Part shown: positions 8,025 to 15,621 of the stretch, piece after piece | How positions within the stretch are numbered: position 1 is the stretch's first letter | Layout: each line of letters opens with the position of its first letter | Assembly: GCF_900113045.1 (NCBI RefSeq) | Contig: NZ_FONY01000001.1 | Coordinates: 124,001-188,000 of the forward strand | Length of the DNA stretch: 64,000 nt | Direction of reading: 5' to 3' | Source: Thermoflexibacter ruber | Lineage (GTDB): Bacteria > Bacteroidota > Bacteroidia > Cytophagales > Thermoflexibacteraceae | Position numbers and translations under genes: made by a program | The notes under the pieces: generated by a model | What the model was told of the DNA's origin: nothing | Seen by the model: only the letters and a program-made list of their open reading frames with translations | The model's database searches: none

Positions 8025-9251
8025 TTAGATTAACTGCTTGAGGGCAATCTCAAAAGCGCGATGCGCTATCAAAGACTTACTATCGCTGACTGACCTAATC
8101 TTGCGGAGAGCTTTGCGAATAGTCATAGAAGTATCCTCAAAAATAGCTCCGTCTGTTACCTCAACCTCGTTCCCCATTAGGTAAGCAAAAACTCTTGCCA
8201 TGCCACAGTTAGCAATAAAGTCAGGAATGAGAGAAATATGTTGGTCTGCATACTTACCTGTTGCACCCATAAAAATTTCTGGGTCTGCAAAAGGTACGTT
8301 TGCCCCACAGGCTATCACTTCCAAGCCTACTTTTATCAGTGCATCTATTTGACTACGAGTAACTAAACGGCTCGCAGCCGCAGGGATAAAGATTTCCGCA
8401 GGCGTTTCCCAGATTTGCTCATTGACTTTTTCATAAGGCAGCATATTAGGAGCAATCAATTTATTACCGTCTTTGTCTAAGAGCAATTTGGTGATTTCTT
8501 GGAAGGAAAAGCCCTCGGGGAGAATCAGTCCGCCTGCTCTATCGATGATACCAACGATTTTAACACCCATTTTGGCTAAGTAAAATCCAGCCGCACTGCC
8601 TACATTTCCCCAGCCCTGTATAATAGCACGCTTTCCTGCTAATTTTCCGTCCCAAAGTTCGTAATAATGAGCTACTGACTGAGCTACGCCGTATCCTGTA
8701 ATCATATCTGCTACAGTGAGTTTCTTGTGCAAAGCAGGAGTGTAATTGGCATCTTCTATGACTTTGGAAACCCCCTGCCTCAACTGTCCCAATTTATTAA
8801 TTTTTTCGCGGTCTGTGGGATGGAAATGACCATTGACTATGCCCTCTTGTGGGTGCCACAAGCCGTATTCTTCAGTCATGGGGATAACCTCTGCGATTTC
8901 ATCTACGTTTAGGTCGCCTCCTGTTCCGTAATAGTTTTTGAGCAAAGGCACAACTGCCTTATACCATCTTTTTAATACTGATTTTTTGCGAGGGTCGTTA
9001 GGATCAAAATTGATACCTGATTTTGCGCCGCCTATGGGAGGTCCTGATACGGTAAACTTGATTTCCATAGTTTTAGCCAGAGACTCTACTTCTCGTCTGT
9101 CAAGCCCTAATCTCATGCGTGTACCTCCCCCTGCCGCACCACCACGCAGGGAATTGATGACTACCCAGCCACAAGCCTCTGTCTCAGAATCTTGCCACTC
9201 AAATACAATTTCAGGTTTTTTATTCTCAAACTTTTGTAATAATTCTTCCAT
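8025..9251 (-). CDS. Glu/Leu/Phe/Val-type amino-acid dehydrogenase
   Basis: Cytoplasmic NAD(P)-dependent oxidative deaminase, 408 residues from the ATG at 9251. The frame extends 22 codons further to 9317, but that extension crosses a promoter-like element and the terminator of the next gene, so I reject it. Seen: GGGTRMRLGL, the substrate and catalytic lysines K65 and K77 in MEIKFTVSGPPIGGAKSG, the TGGDLNVDEI segment at the catalytic aspartate, and the dinucleotide fold IQGWGNVGSAAGFYLA. The GPPIGGAKSGI form is typical of a Bacteroidota subgroup annotated as Glu/Leu dehydrogenase. Substrate preference is not certain. Confidence 0.9.
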   Translation of the reverse strand: MEELLQKFENKKPEIVFEWQDSETEACGWVVINSLRGGAAGGGTRMRLGLDRREVESLAKTMEIKFTVSGPPIGGAKSGINFDPNDPRKKSVLKRWYKAVVPLLKNYYGTGGDLNVDEIAEVIPMTEEYGLWHPQEGIVNGHFHPTDREKINKLGQLRQGVSKVIEDANYTPALHKKLTVADMITGYGVAQSVAHYYELWDGKLAGKRAIIQGWGNVGSAAGFYLAKMGVKIVGIIDRAGGLILPEGFSFQEITKLLLDKDGNKLIAPNMLPYEKVNEQIWETPAEIFIPAAASRLVTRSQIDALIKVGLEVIACGANVPFADPEIFMGATGKYADQHISLIPDFIANCGMARVFAYLMGNEVEVTDGAIFEDTSMTIRKALRKIRSVSDSKSLIAHRAFEIALKQLI

Positions 9252-9284
9252 TACTTGTAAAATGTGTTTATTGGTTTTTGCGTG

Positions 9285-9292
9285 CAAAAGTA
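9285..9292 (-). promoter_or_regulatory. -7 promoter element of the amino-acid dehydrogenase
   Basis: TACTTTTG on the minus strand fits TAnnTTTG and lies about 34 bases before the ATG at 9251, just after the upstream gene's terminator. No clear -33 TTG is visible, so this is a weaker call. Confidence 0.4.
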
Positions 9293-9317
9293 TAAAAAAT
9301 AAACAGATTGCATACAT

Positions 9318-9353
9318 AAAAAAACCTCATCAGGTTTACAAGACCCGATGAGG
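9318..9353 (-). terminator. Intrinsic terminator after the LuxR-type regulator
   Basis: On the minus strand CCTCATCGGGT pairs with ACCTGATGAGG (11 bp, one G-U) around an 8-base loop and is followed by seven Ts (9324-9318). It starts 22 bases beyond the response-regulator stop. The T-run exists only on the minus strand. Confidence 0.85.
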
Positions 9354-9375
9354 CTAAGTTTGAGTACAAAAAAAA

Positions 9376-10029
9376 TTAATCTTGGTCCCAAAATTCATTT
9401 TCCAACACTTTTTTGACCAACTCAATCGTATTTCGGACTTTGAGTTTGTTCATGATATTGGCACGGTGGTTTTCTACTGTTCTGTGGCTGATGAATAGTT
9501 TATCAGCAATTTCAGGACTGCTCATTCCGTCTAAAATAAGTTTCACGATTTCTTTTTCGCGTTGAGTAAGTTTGGCAGTAGCTTGAGCGGCTTGTTCACT
9601 TTTACGAACTTTTTTGACCATGTTGTTCATCATCACCTTAGAAACGGTACTGCTGAAGTACATTTCGCCTTTGGCGACACTTTGTATGGCTTCTACCAAC
9701 TCATACTTGGAGATGTCTTTGGGCATGTAGCCTGATACCCCTAACTCTATGGCTTTGCGTATGTAAGCCTCTTCTACGTGCATACTTAATACCACTACTT
9801 TAATCTCAGGATAGTTAGCCGTTACAGATTTAATAAAGTCAAAGCCGCTCCCATTAGGCATTGACAAATCAGTCATCACTATATTAGGCTTTACATTTTC
9901 TAAATGTTTTAAAGCCTCTTTTACGTTAGATGCTTCTGCTACTACTTTAATATCGCTCTCATTGGTCAGTAATTGCTTTATCCCATCTCTGATGATTTGG
10001 TGGTCATCAACCAACATTAATTGTATCAT
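9376..10029 (-). CDS. NarL/FixJ (LuxR-type) response regulator
   Basis: 217 residues. The receiver domain (1-120) has the acidic pair D8 and D9 in LVDDHQ, the phosphorylation site D54 in VMTDLSMPNGSG and the conserved lysine in SGYMPKDIS. A LuxR-type helix-turn-helix follows (LTQREKEIVKLILDG, then IADKLFISHRTVENHRANI). Such proteins dimerise on phosphorylation and regulate transcription. No histidine kinase gene is adjacent, so the partner is elsewhere. The gene appears monocistronic, with its own terminator and a 287-base upstream gap carrying a 21-base-period direct repeat. Confidence 0.93.
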   Translation of the reverse strand: MIQLMLVDDHQIIRDGIKQLLTNESDIKVVAEASNVKEALKHLENVKPNIVMTDLSMPNGSGFDFIKSVTANYPEIKVVVLSMHVEEAYIRKAIELGVSGYMPKDISKYELVEAIQSVAKGEMYFSSTVSKVMMNNMVKKVRKSEQAAQATAKLTQREKEIVKLILDGMSSPEIADKLFISHRTVENHRANIMNKLKVRNTIELVKKVLENEFWDQD

Positions 10030-10157
10030 CTTATCAAATAAGCTACTTAAAATAAATCAATTAATTCAAAAGGGTTTAATAGTTGTAAGAGTTGGAAAGG
10101 AATAACTTAAAGCGACAAAATCATGGAAAATGAATAAAAACCAACTCATAAATTACA

Positions 10158-10198
10158 TTTAGCAAAACATTAACCACAATTAGCAAAATATTCACCAT
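10158..10198. repeat. Direct repeat, 21-base period, upstream of the response regulator
   Basis: TTTAGCAAAACATTAACCAC (10158-10177) and ATTAGCAAAATATTCACCAT (10179-10198) are imperfect copies one helical double-turn apart. They lie in the 287-base gap between queA and the regulator gene, about 130-170 bases upstream of the latter. A second pair, AATTACTTAATTTTT / AATTACCTAATTTTT, lies at about 10238-10277. Possible regulator-binding sites; nothing else is seen in this gap. Confidence 0.45.
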
Positions 10199-10316
10199 AA
10201 CTTTAAAATAGATGAAAAAATTGGAAAAATAAGTTTAATTACTTAATTTTTTTAAGTATAATTACCTAATTTTTAGTAGTTAAAGGGTAGATTTTCAAAA
10301 TGTAAAGACCTTATTA

Positions 10317-11558
10317 TTAAACACTTATCTTATTTATGTTACTTTGTCTAAACAATAGAGAGCTATCTCCAAAACTGAGAAAGCGATAGTTATTTTCCAA
10401 AGCCGCTTGGTAAATCTGTTTCCATGCTTCTCCTACAAAGGCGGCTACTAAAAGAATCAATGTAGTGCTTGGCAAGTGGAAGTTGGTAATAAGGGCATCA
10501 CAAACTTGGAAAGGATAAGTCGGCACTATCATAATTTCTGTTTCTCCACTAATTTTTTCTAATTTATGCCTTTTCATATAGCTAAGCACTTCTTGGAAAG
10601 CTTCTTGTCGACTTGGCAATATTTCTACTTCATATCTGTAAGGCATCAACTTAGCAATTTTGAAAGGGGCATCTGGCAGACTCATCAGTTTTACTCCATA
10701 CCAATACAGGCTTTCCAAAGTTCGCATAGAAGTAGTCCCTACAGCAATAATTTTTTTACTACTGAGGAGGTTTTCCAAATTTTGCCTACTGACTATCATC
10801 TGCTCGGCATGCATGGGGTGGTCTATGATTTTTTCGTGTCGGATAGGTTGGAAAGTACCTCCTGCTACGTGCAAGGTTAGGTAATCTAACTTTACCCCTT
10901 GTTTTTGTATTTTTTCTAAAAGGTTTTCTGTAAAGTGCAGTCCTGCGGTAGGCGCAGCAACCGCCCCCTCATTTTTGGCATATATTGTTTGATAATTCGT
11001 TTTATCGCTTTCTTGTGCTTCTCTTTTTAAATAATGTGGCAAGGGAACTTCACCTATATAAGTAAGAAGCTCGGCAAAGGAAATATGGGGACTGTCCCAT
11101 TCAAAATTAATGATTTGTTTCTCGTAATCTTCCAATTCGGCTTTCAAGGTAATTTCTTGTCCGTTGATGCTTACTATTCGTTCTAATACAGGTTCATTTT
11201 TTAGTCTTTTTAAATTACCTACGGCACATGCCCAAGTGCATTGGTCGGTAGTAAGCATGGCAGAGTGAACCTCGAGGGGAGTAATAGGATTGAGTAAAAA
11301 GATTTCCACTACTGCCCCTGTATGCTTTTGAAAGTATAATCGCGCAGGAGTGACTTTGGTATCGTTAAAAAACAAGGTATCCTCCTGTGAAAGATAAGTA
11401 GAAATATTTTTAAATTGGTCGTGAACAATTTGAGCTTGTTGATTGTAAATAAGTAACTTAGACTCATCTCTTTTTTCCAAAGGAAATTTAGCGATACGTT
11501 CTTCTGGAAGTTCGTAGTAGTAATCAGCAAGATTAATAGCTTCTAAATCAGGTTTCAT
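10317..11558 (-). CDS. queA: S-adenosylmethionine:tRNA ribosyltransferase-isomerase
   Basis: The enzyme moves the ribosyl part of AdoMet onto 7-aminomethyl-7-deazaguanine in tRNA, giving epoxyqueuosine, the penultimate step of queuosine synthesis. Seen: YYELPEERIAKFPLEKRDES at the N-terminus, FFNDTKVTPARL, GAVAAPTAGLHFTENLL, LHVAGGTFQPIR, GTTSMRTLESL and LITNFHLPSTTLILLV. At 413 residues it is longer than the E. coli enzyme (about 356), with extra sequence between the first and second motif blocks and before the C-terminal motif. It starts 35 bases after the stop of the upstream lipoprotein gene and may share its transcript. Confidence 0.96.
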   Translation of the reverse strand: MKPDLEAINLADYYYELPEERIAKFPLEKRDESKLLIYNQQAQIVHDQFKNISTYLSQEDTLFFNDTKVTPARLYFQKHTGAVVEIFLLNPITPLEVHSAMLTTDQCTWACAVGNLKRLKNEPVLERIVSINGQEITLKAELEDYEKQIINFEWDSPHISFAELLTYIGEVPLPHYLKREAQESDKTNYQTIYAKNEGAVAAPTAGLHFTENLLEKIQKQGVKLDYLTLHVAGGTFQPIRHEKIIDHPMHAEQMIVSRQNLENLLSSKKIIAVGTTSMRTLESLYWYGVKLMSLPDAPFKIAKLMPYRYEVEILPSRQEAFQEVLSYMKRHKLEKISGETEIMIVPTYPFQVCDALITNFHLPSTTLILLVAAFVGEAWKQIYQAALENNYRFLSFGDSSLLFRQSNINKISV

Positions 11559-11593
11559 GAGTATTGTAATAATTTTATGATACTAAAATGCTT

Positions 11594-12577
11594 TTAATTG
11601 TCTAATTTTTCGAGTTCCAAAGCTAAGAGTTTCAAGTCTTGTTTCATCAAGTTGATTTGTGCCTCAATTTGGTCGTGCATATTAGCCCTATTTGTTAGTT
11701 GGTCGGCTGTATATTTCCCACCTTTCCCAAAAAATAAGTAATAAACATCTTCCTTCTTTTTTTCTCTTGTATCTGCAATTTGTCCAAAGCCCAGCCATTT
11801 GTCCACAAGTTGTTGTCTTAAAGATTTCTCATTTTTATTTTCGTAAGTCAAGTAATACCAAACCGCAGGAGGAAAAATTCTTGAAGTCGCAGGGGCAGTC
11901 CAAATATCTTGGAGGGCATTTCTTGGGTGATAAAAATGTACTTTTCTCTTATTTAGTAGAATCAGCATACCTAAAGTGGTTTCTGCCAAACCTGCACCAA
12001 TTCCAATGAACTCGGGTCGGTTGCTCTCATCACCATTAGCTAATAAAATACCTGCAATTACTGCCCCTGTTGCACCAATAACGACTGCCCCAACGGTGAG
12101 TTTGGTTTCCGCTTCATCTTCTTTTTCTTTCAAATAAGTAGCTACTTGGTCGGCTCGCTCCTCTTCACAGTCCATTTCACTTGCCACAGATGAGATTTCA
12201 AGAGAAGCTACGTTGATTCTTTGATGTATTTTCTGCGATAGTTCAGTAATTTTTATTCTTTTCTCGAGAGTTGGATTCGTTTGATAGTCTTTTTTTAAGT
12301 TTACAAAATCGGTCAAAAGCCCAATAACTCCAATAGCATTTGCATTATTCAAAGAATGAAAAGAAAAGCAATTAGTTAACATTGTATCAATAGCGAGAGT
12401 ATGAATAGGTTTGGGTAATTCCTCTTTGGTGTAATTGAAAACTGCTTGCTGATTGCAATTACTCTTATCAAGTTGCGAATTAAGCGAGGCATCTTTAAAC
12501 CCTCCACAGGCGTTCAGAACAAAAATCCATGTAATAATTACTTTCCAAGTGATTGTTTGCTGTTTGGTCAAATTCAT
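11594..12577 (-). CDS. Hypothetical lipoprotein with central hydrophobic glycine-rich segment
   Basis: I do not recognise the family. From the ATG at 12577 the 327-residue product starts with a signal sequence ending in the lipobox FVLNACGG, so it is probably a lipid-anchored envelope protein. The longer frame back to 12646 would bury the signal and run through promoter-like sequence. The middle has a coiled-coil-like acidic stretch (EEERADQVATYLKEKEDEAE), then a hydrophobic VGAVVIGATGAVIAGILLA and a second hydrophobic part, which could be two membrane helices or a hairpin. The C-terminus is again helical (QIEAQINLMKQDLKLLALEL). It lies upstream of queA on the same strand. Confidence 0.7.
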   Translation of the reverse strand: MNLTKQQTITWKVIITWIFVLNACGGFKDASLNSQLDKSNCNQQAVFNYTKEELPKPIHTLAIDTMLTNCFSFHSLNNANAIGVIGLLTDFVNLKKDYQTNPTLEKRIKITELSQKIHQRINVASLEISSVASEMDCEEERADQVATYLKEKEDEAETKLTVGAVVIGATGAVIAGILLANGDESNRPEFIGIGAGLAETTLGMLILLNKRKVHFYHPRNALQDIWTAPATSRIFPPAVWYYLTYENKNEKSLRQQLVDKWLGFGQIADTREKKKEDVYYLFFGKGGKYTADQLTNRANMHDQIEAQINLMKQDLKLLALELEKLDN

Positions 12578-12643
12578 TAATTTATTATCATTATGTTTGC
12601 TTTTAATGCCTTTCCAAATGATTATTTTGCCTAAAAGACCGCA

Positions 12644-12671
12644 CAAAGTTAGCTAAGTCAGTACAAAGTTA
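12644..12671 (-). promoter_or_regulatory. Two tandem -7-like elements upstream of the lipoprotein gene
   Basis: TAACTTTG occurs twice on the minus strand (12644-12651 and 12664-12671), 20 bases apart and 67-94 bases before the lipoprotein ATG. Each fits TAnnTTTG, though neither has a clear -33 TTTG at the right spacing. The intergenic region 12578-13013 otherwise holds only the porin promoter and A/T-rich DNA. Confidence 0.4.
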
Positions 12672-12940
12672 TCGTATTTATGGCTTTCTAATTGAATCAT
12701 TCTTAGCTTTATCTTATTACTTAAAGTGTTTTTTCTACAAGAAAGTTAGCTTAAATTTTGGCAAAGTGAAAAAAGTATTTATTTTTGCTCTCGAAATAAA
12801 CTGATAGAAAATAGTAAAACCTTTATTTTCTATTGGTTTGCAAACAACAACATAAACCATATTAGCTAAAAATTATCATTTTATTTTTGTGGCGAATTTG
12901 TTTTATGTTACAAAATTTGCGTAAATTGTAGCGATTTTTT

Positions 12941-12969
12941 TTTGAATATCGTTTTTATACGTAATTTTG
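12941..12969 (+). promoter_or_regulatory. Promoter of the outer-membrane beta-barrel gene
   Basis: TTTG (12941-12944) and TAATTTTG (12962-12969) fit the Bacteroidota -33 and -7 elements with 17-base spacing, about 45 bases ahead of the ATG at 13014. Confidence 0.55.
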
Positions 12970-13013
12970 TTGTTATATTTATTAATAAACTTAAAGAAAA
13001 ACACTTACAATCC

Positions 13014-13748
13014 ATGAAAAAAGGTTTGAAAAAATTAAGCTTGTTGGTAGCTTTAGCTACTGTTTTTGCTTTTGCATTTAGCAACGCACAAGCACAAGAT
13101 GCAGCTAAACCTGAGTCAAAATCAAGCTTCCTTATCGGTGTGAAAGGTGGCTTAACTGTAAACAAAATGTTGGTTTCACATGACTGGAGTGCAACTAACT
13201 ACTATTCAGGCGGTCAGGCATTGGCTTTTGCTCACTTGAACTTCAACAGTTGGGTAGGAACAGCTTTAGAAGTTGGCTTCTCTCAAAGTGGTGCTTCTCG
13301 TTTTGCAACTGAAGCTACTAATGGTCCAAGATTGACTGATTACAGATTGAGCAATGTTCAGGCGAACTTATTGACTTACTTCAAGTTGCCTGTGCTTTCT
13401 GTATATGAGCCAAAAATCTTTATCGGTCCATCTATGGACGCAAACGTGTATGCAACAGGTAACGTAGAAGGTATGACTGCCGCAGGAAGTCCTTTGAAAT
13501 ACCGTGTTGATGCTACTAATAACTTCAAGTCAATGGACTGGGCTATGATTGTAGGTTTAGGTGTTGATTTCGACATCAAATTTGCTACTTTGATGATAGA
13601 TGCTCGCTACAGACATGGTATCACTGATGTAAATAACAAATATGGTTTAGGTGACCAATACATCAGTTCTATCGGCATGGGTAACAGTGATGTACGCACA
13701 AGAGGCTGGGCTATCAATGTTGGTCTTGGCTTCAAGATAGGTAAGTAA
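13014..13748 (+). CDS. Outer-membrane beta-barrel (porin family, OMP_b-brl) protein
   Basis: 244 residues from the ATG at 13014, which begins a clear signal peptide (MKKGLKKLSLLVALATVFAF, then SNAQAQ, cleavage after AQA). The mature part alternates polar and aromatic/hydrophobic strands (FLIGVKGGLTVNKML, then SWVGTALEVGFSQSGASRF and YFKLPVLSVYEPKIFIGPSM). It ends WAINVGLGFKIGK, the usual barrel-closing strand. The pattern matches small 8-10-strand barrels of the Bacteroidota PorT/OMP_b-brl type. The first half of a longer upstream extension is non-coding in character. The gene has its own promoter and is followed by an exceptionally long perfect terminator hairpin, so it is monocistronic and probably well expressed. 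Confidence 0.85.
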   Translation: MKKGLKKLSLLVALATVFAFAFSNAQAQDAAKPESKSSFLIGVKGGLTVNKMLVSHDWSATNYYSGGQALAFAHLNFNSWVGTALEVGFSQSGASRFATEATNGPRLTDYRLSNVQANLLTYFKLPVLSVYEPKIFIGPSMDANVYATGNVEGMTAAGSPLKYRVDATNNFKSMDWAMIVGLGVDFDIKFATLMIDARYRHGITDVNNKYGLGDQYISSIGMGNSDVRTRGWAINVGLGFKIGK

Positions 13749-13759
13749 TTCAAGGTAAT

Positions 13760-13815
13760 TTACATATAAGAAAAGCCTCAGAATTTTAGGATTCTGAGGC
13801 TTTTCTTATATGTAA
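13760..13815. terminator. Terminator with a 25-bp perfect stem
   Basis: Positions 13760-13784 and 13791-13815 are perfect inverted copies (core GCCTCAGAAT / ATTCTGAGGC) around a 6-base loop. The right arm carries CTTTTCTTAT. It begins 12 bases after the porin stop. The A-rich left arm and T-rich right arm let it act in either direction. Confidence 0.85.
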
Positions 13816-13946
13816 GTGAGTAAAAACAACTACCCCAGCCAAGACATTTAGAATGATTGAAGTACTTATCAAGTAAAAAATAACAAATAGTTAAGGGAAC
13901 TAAAAATGAGTTAAATTCATTTTAAAAGATAAATTACATTTCTTTA

Positions 13947-13967
13947 AGAGAAAACGAGTTTCTCTTT
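13947..13967 (+). other. 8-bp hairpin upstream of the IscA-type gene
   Basis: AAGAGAAA (13947-13954) pairs with TTTCTCTT (13960-13967) over ACGAG, 35 bases before the ATG at 14003. It may lie in the leader of the Fe-S gene; the function is unknown. Confidence 0.35.
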
Positions 13968-14002
13968 TACAAAAAAAAGGACATATCATTTTATTTGAAT
14001 AT

Positions 14003-14329
14003 ATGATTAGCATTACAGACAAAGCAAGAAATAAGATTGTAGAGATTCGCAACCAAGAAGGAAAAACAGAGAATCATCATATTAGGGTTTCGGTCAAGGG
14101 CGGAGGTTGTTCAGGCTTGATGTACGACTTAAATTTTGACGATGCGAGCTTGCCTAACGACAGAGTTTTCGAGGACAAAGGCGTAAAAATCATGGTGGAC
14201 AAGAAAAGTTTGCTTTATTTGGCAGGCACTACACTTGATTTTTCTGATGGTCTGAATGGCAAGGGTTTTCAATTTATCAATCCTAATGCCTCTCGTACTT
14301 GTGGTTGTGGGGAAAGTTTTGCAGTGTGA
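14003..14329 (+). CDS. IscA/HesB-type iron-sulfur cluster carrier
   Basis: 108 residues, the standard size for A-type carriers. These proteins receive Fe-S clusters (or iron) from the scaffold and pass them to apo-enzymes. The three ligand cysteines are present: C36 in KGGGCSGLMY and C100 and C102 in RTCGCGESF. The beta-sandwich pattern (IRVSVKGGGCSG, then LDFSDGLNGKGFQFINPNA) is typical. No other isc or suf genes are adjacent. Hairpins lie upstream, and the trans-sulfuration gene begins 130 bases downstream on the same strand. Confidence 0.94.
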   Translation: MISITDKARNKIVEIRNQEGKTENHHIRVSVKGGGCSGLMYDLNFDDASLPNDRVFEDKGVKIMVDKKSLLYLAGTTLDFSDGLNGKGFQFINPNASRTCGCGESFAV

Positions 14330-14459
14330 TTCTTTTGTCATTTTTAATACTACTTACTTTATCTTTTTGAATGGAAGTGGTCAGATAGGAAACTATTTGA
14401 CCATTTTATTTTAATTCCCTATCATTGCAAGCCAATATTTATCTTAATCCTTTTTTGCT

Positions 14460-15590
14460 ATGTTACACCCTCAGACGCAGGCTATTCATACGGGGCATTT
14501 TGCTGATGCCTCCAATGCTATTATGCCACCTATTATTCTTTCCACCACTTTTGAACGTGGCGAAGATGGCTTGTCTTTCCCAAGTGGTTACATGTATTCC
14601 CGTTACGATAACCCTAATCGTCATGCCTTAGAAGAAAAATTGAACGCATTGGAGGGGGGAACAGAGTGTATTACCTTTGCCTCAGGCTTGGCGGCGGCAA
14701 TGGCTATTTTTCAAAGTTTAGGCACAGGTAGTCATTTGATTTTGCCTGATGACATCTACTTTGGGGTAAGGAATATTTTGGAAAAGCTATATGCTTCATG
14801 GGGCTTGTCTTTTACAGTCGTAGATATGACAAATCTGAAGGAGGTTGAGCGGGCTATTACACCAAAAACTAAACTGATATGGACTGAAACCCCCTCAAAC
14901 CCTCAACTTAAAATCACTGATTTACAAGCTATTGCAAACATAGCAAAGGCTCACAAACTACTGACCGTATGCGATAATACTTGGGGAACCCCCTATTTCC
15001 AACAGCCTTTTGCTATGGGAATAGATATTGTGCATCATTCTACTACTAAGTACTTAGGAGGTCATAGCGATATATTAGGCGGTGCATTAATTTTTAAAGA
15101 GCAAAGTGCAGTAACTGAATTTGTCCGAAATTTTCAAAAAATAGGGGGAGCTGTGCCAAGCCCCTTCGAGTGTTGGCTGTTGAGCAGAAGTTTGGCTACT
15201 TTTTATGCTCGTATGCCTATCCATGCAAGCAATGCGATGCAACTTGCGACTTACCTATCTCAGCACCCTAAAATAGAAAAAGTAATGTATCCCGGCTTAC
15301 CAGATAATGAGTACCATGCGCTTGCTCAAAAACAAATGAGAAATGGTTTTGGAGGTATGCTTTCTATCTTGGTCAAAGGAGGACAAACCGCCGCCCTTCA
15401 AATAGCCTCTGGAATGAAAATCATCAGACATGCTACAAGTTTGGGCGGAGTAGAAAGCCTCATAGAGCATCGTAAATCCGTAGAGGGCGAACTATCCAAA
15501 AGCCCTGAGAATCTTTTGCGAGTTTCCGTAGGCATAGAGCATATTGACGATTTGATAGCAGATTTTGGGCAGGTTTTAGCCAAGATATGA
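14460..15590 (+). CDS. Trans-sulfuration PLP enzyme (cystathionine gamma-synthase/lyase family)
   Basis: 376 residues with the Cys/Met-metabolism PLP fold: IHTGHFADASNAIMPPI at the N-terminus, YSRYDNPNRHALEEKLNALE, the cofactor-stacking ASGLAAAMAIFQSL, ETPSNPQLKITDL, and the Schiff-base lysine K197 in STTKYLGGHSDILGG. Members act as cystathionine gamma-synthase, beta-lyase or gamma-lyase, or as O-acetylhomoserine sulfhydrylase; sequence motifs alone do not separate these. With metE in the same window it fits homocysteine and methionine supply. Its last codons form a hairpin with the end of the convergent GH43 gene only 9 bases away. Confidence 0.92.
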   Translation: MLHPQTQAIHTGHFADASNAIMPPIILSTTFERGEDGLSFPSGYMYSRYDNPNRHALEEKLNALEGGTECITFASGLAAAMAIFQSLGTGSHLILPDDIYFGVRNILEKLYASWGLSFTVVDMTNLKEVERAITPKTKLIWTETPSNPQLKITDLQAIANIAKAHKLLTVCDNTWGTPYFQQPFAMGIDIVHHSTTKYLGGHSDILGGALIFKEQSAVTEFVRNFQKIGGAVPSPFECWLLSRSLATFYARMPIHASNAMQLATYLSQHPKIEKVMYPGLPDNEYHALAQKQMRNGFGGMLSILVKGGQTAALQIASGMKIIRHATSLGGVESLIEHRKSVEGELSKSPENLLRVSVGIEHIDDLIADFGQVLAKI

Positions 15591-15621
15591 GATAGTGGAT
15601 TAGCGTTCTCCTACTATCTCA
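15588..15621. terminator. Hairpin shared by two convergent gene ends
   Basis: TGAGATAGTGG (15588-15598) pairs with CTACTATCTCA (15611-15621), with one G-U. It includes the stop codon of the trans-sulfuration gene and the final codons of the GH43 gene. It is a candidate bidirectional terminator, although no long T-run follows on either side. Confidence 0.5.

Noticed and set aside
9252-9317. 22-codon N-terminal extension of the amino-acid dehydrogenase
   Set aside because: It crosses a -7 promoter element, and the family start MEELLQKF fits the ATG at 9251.
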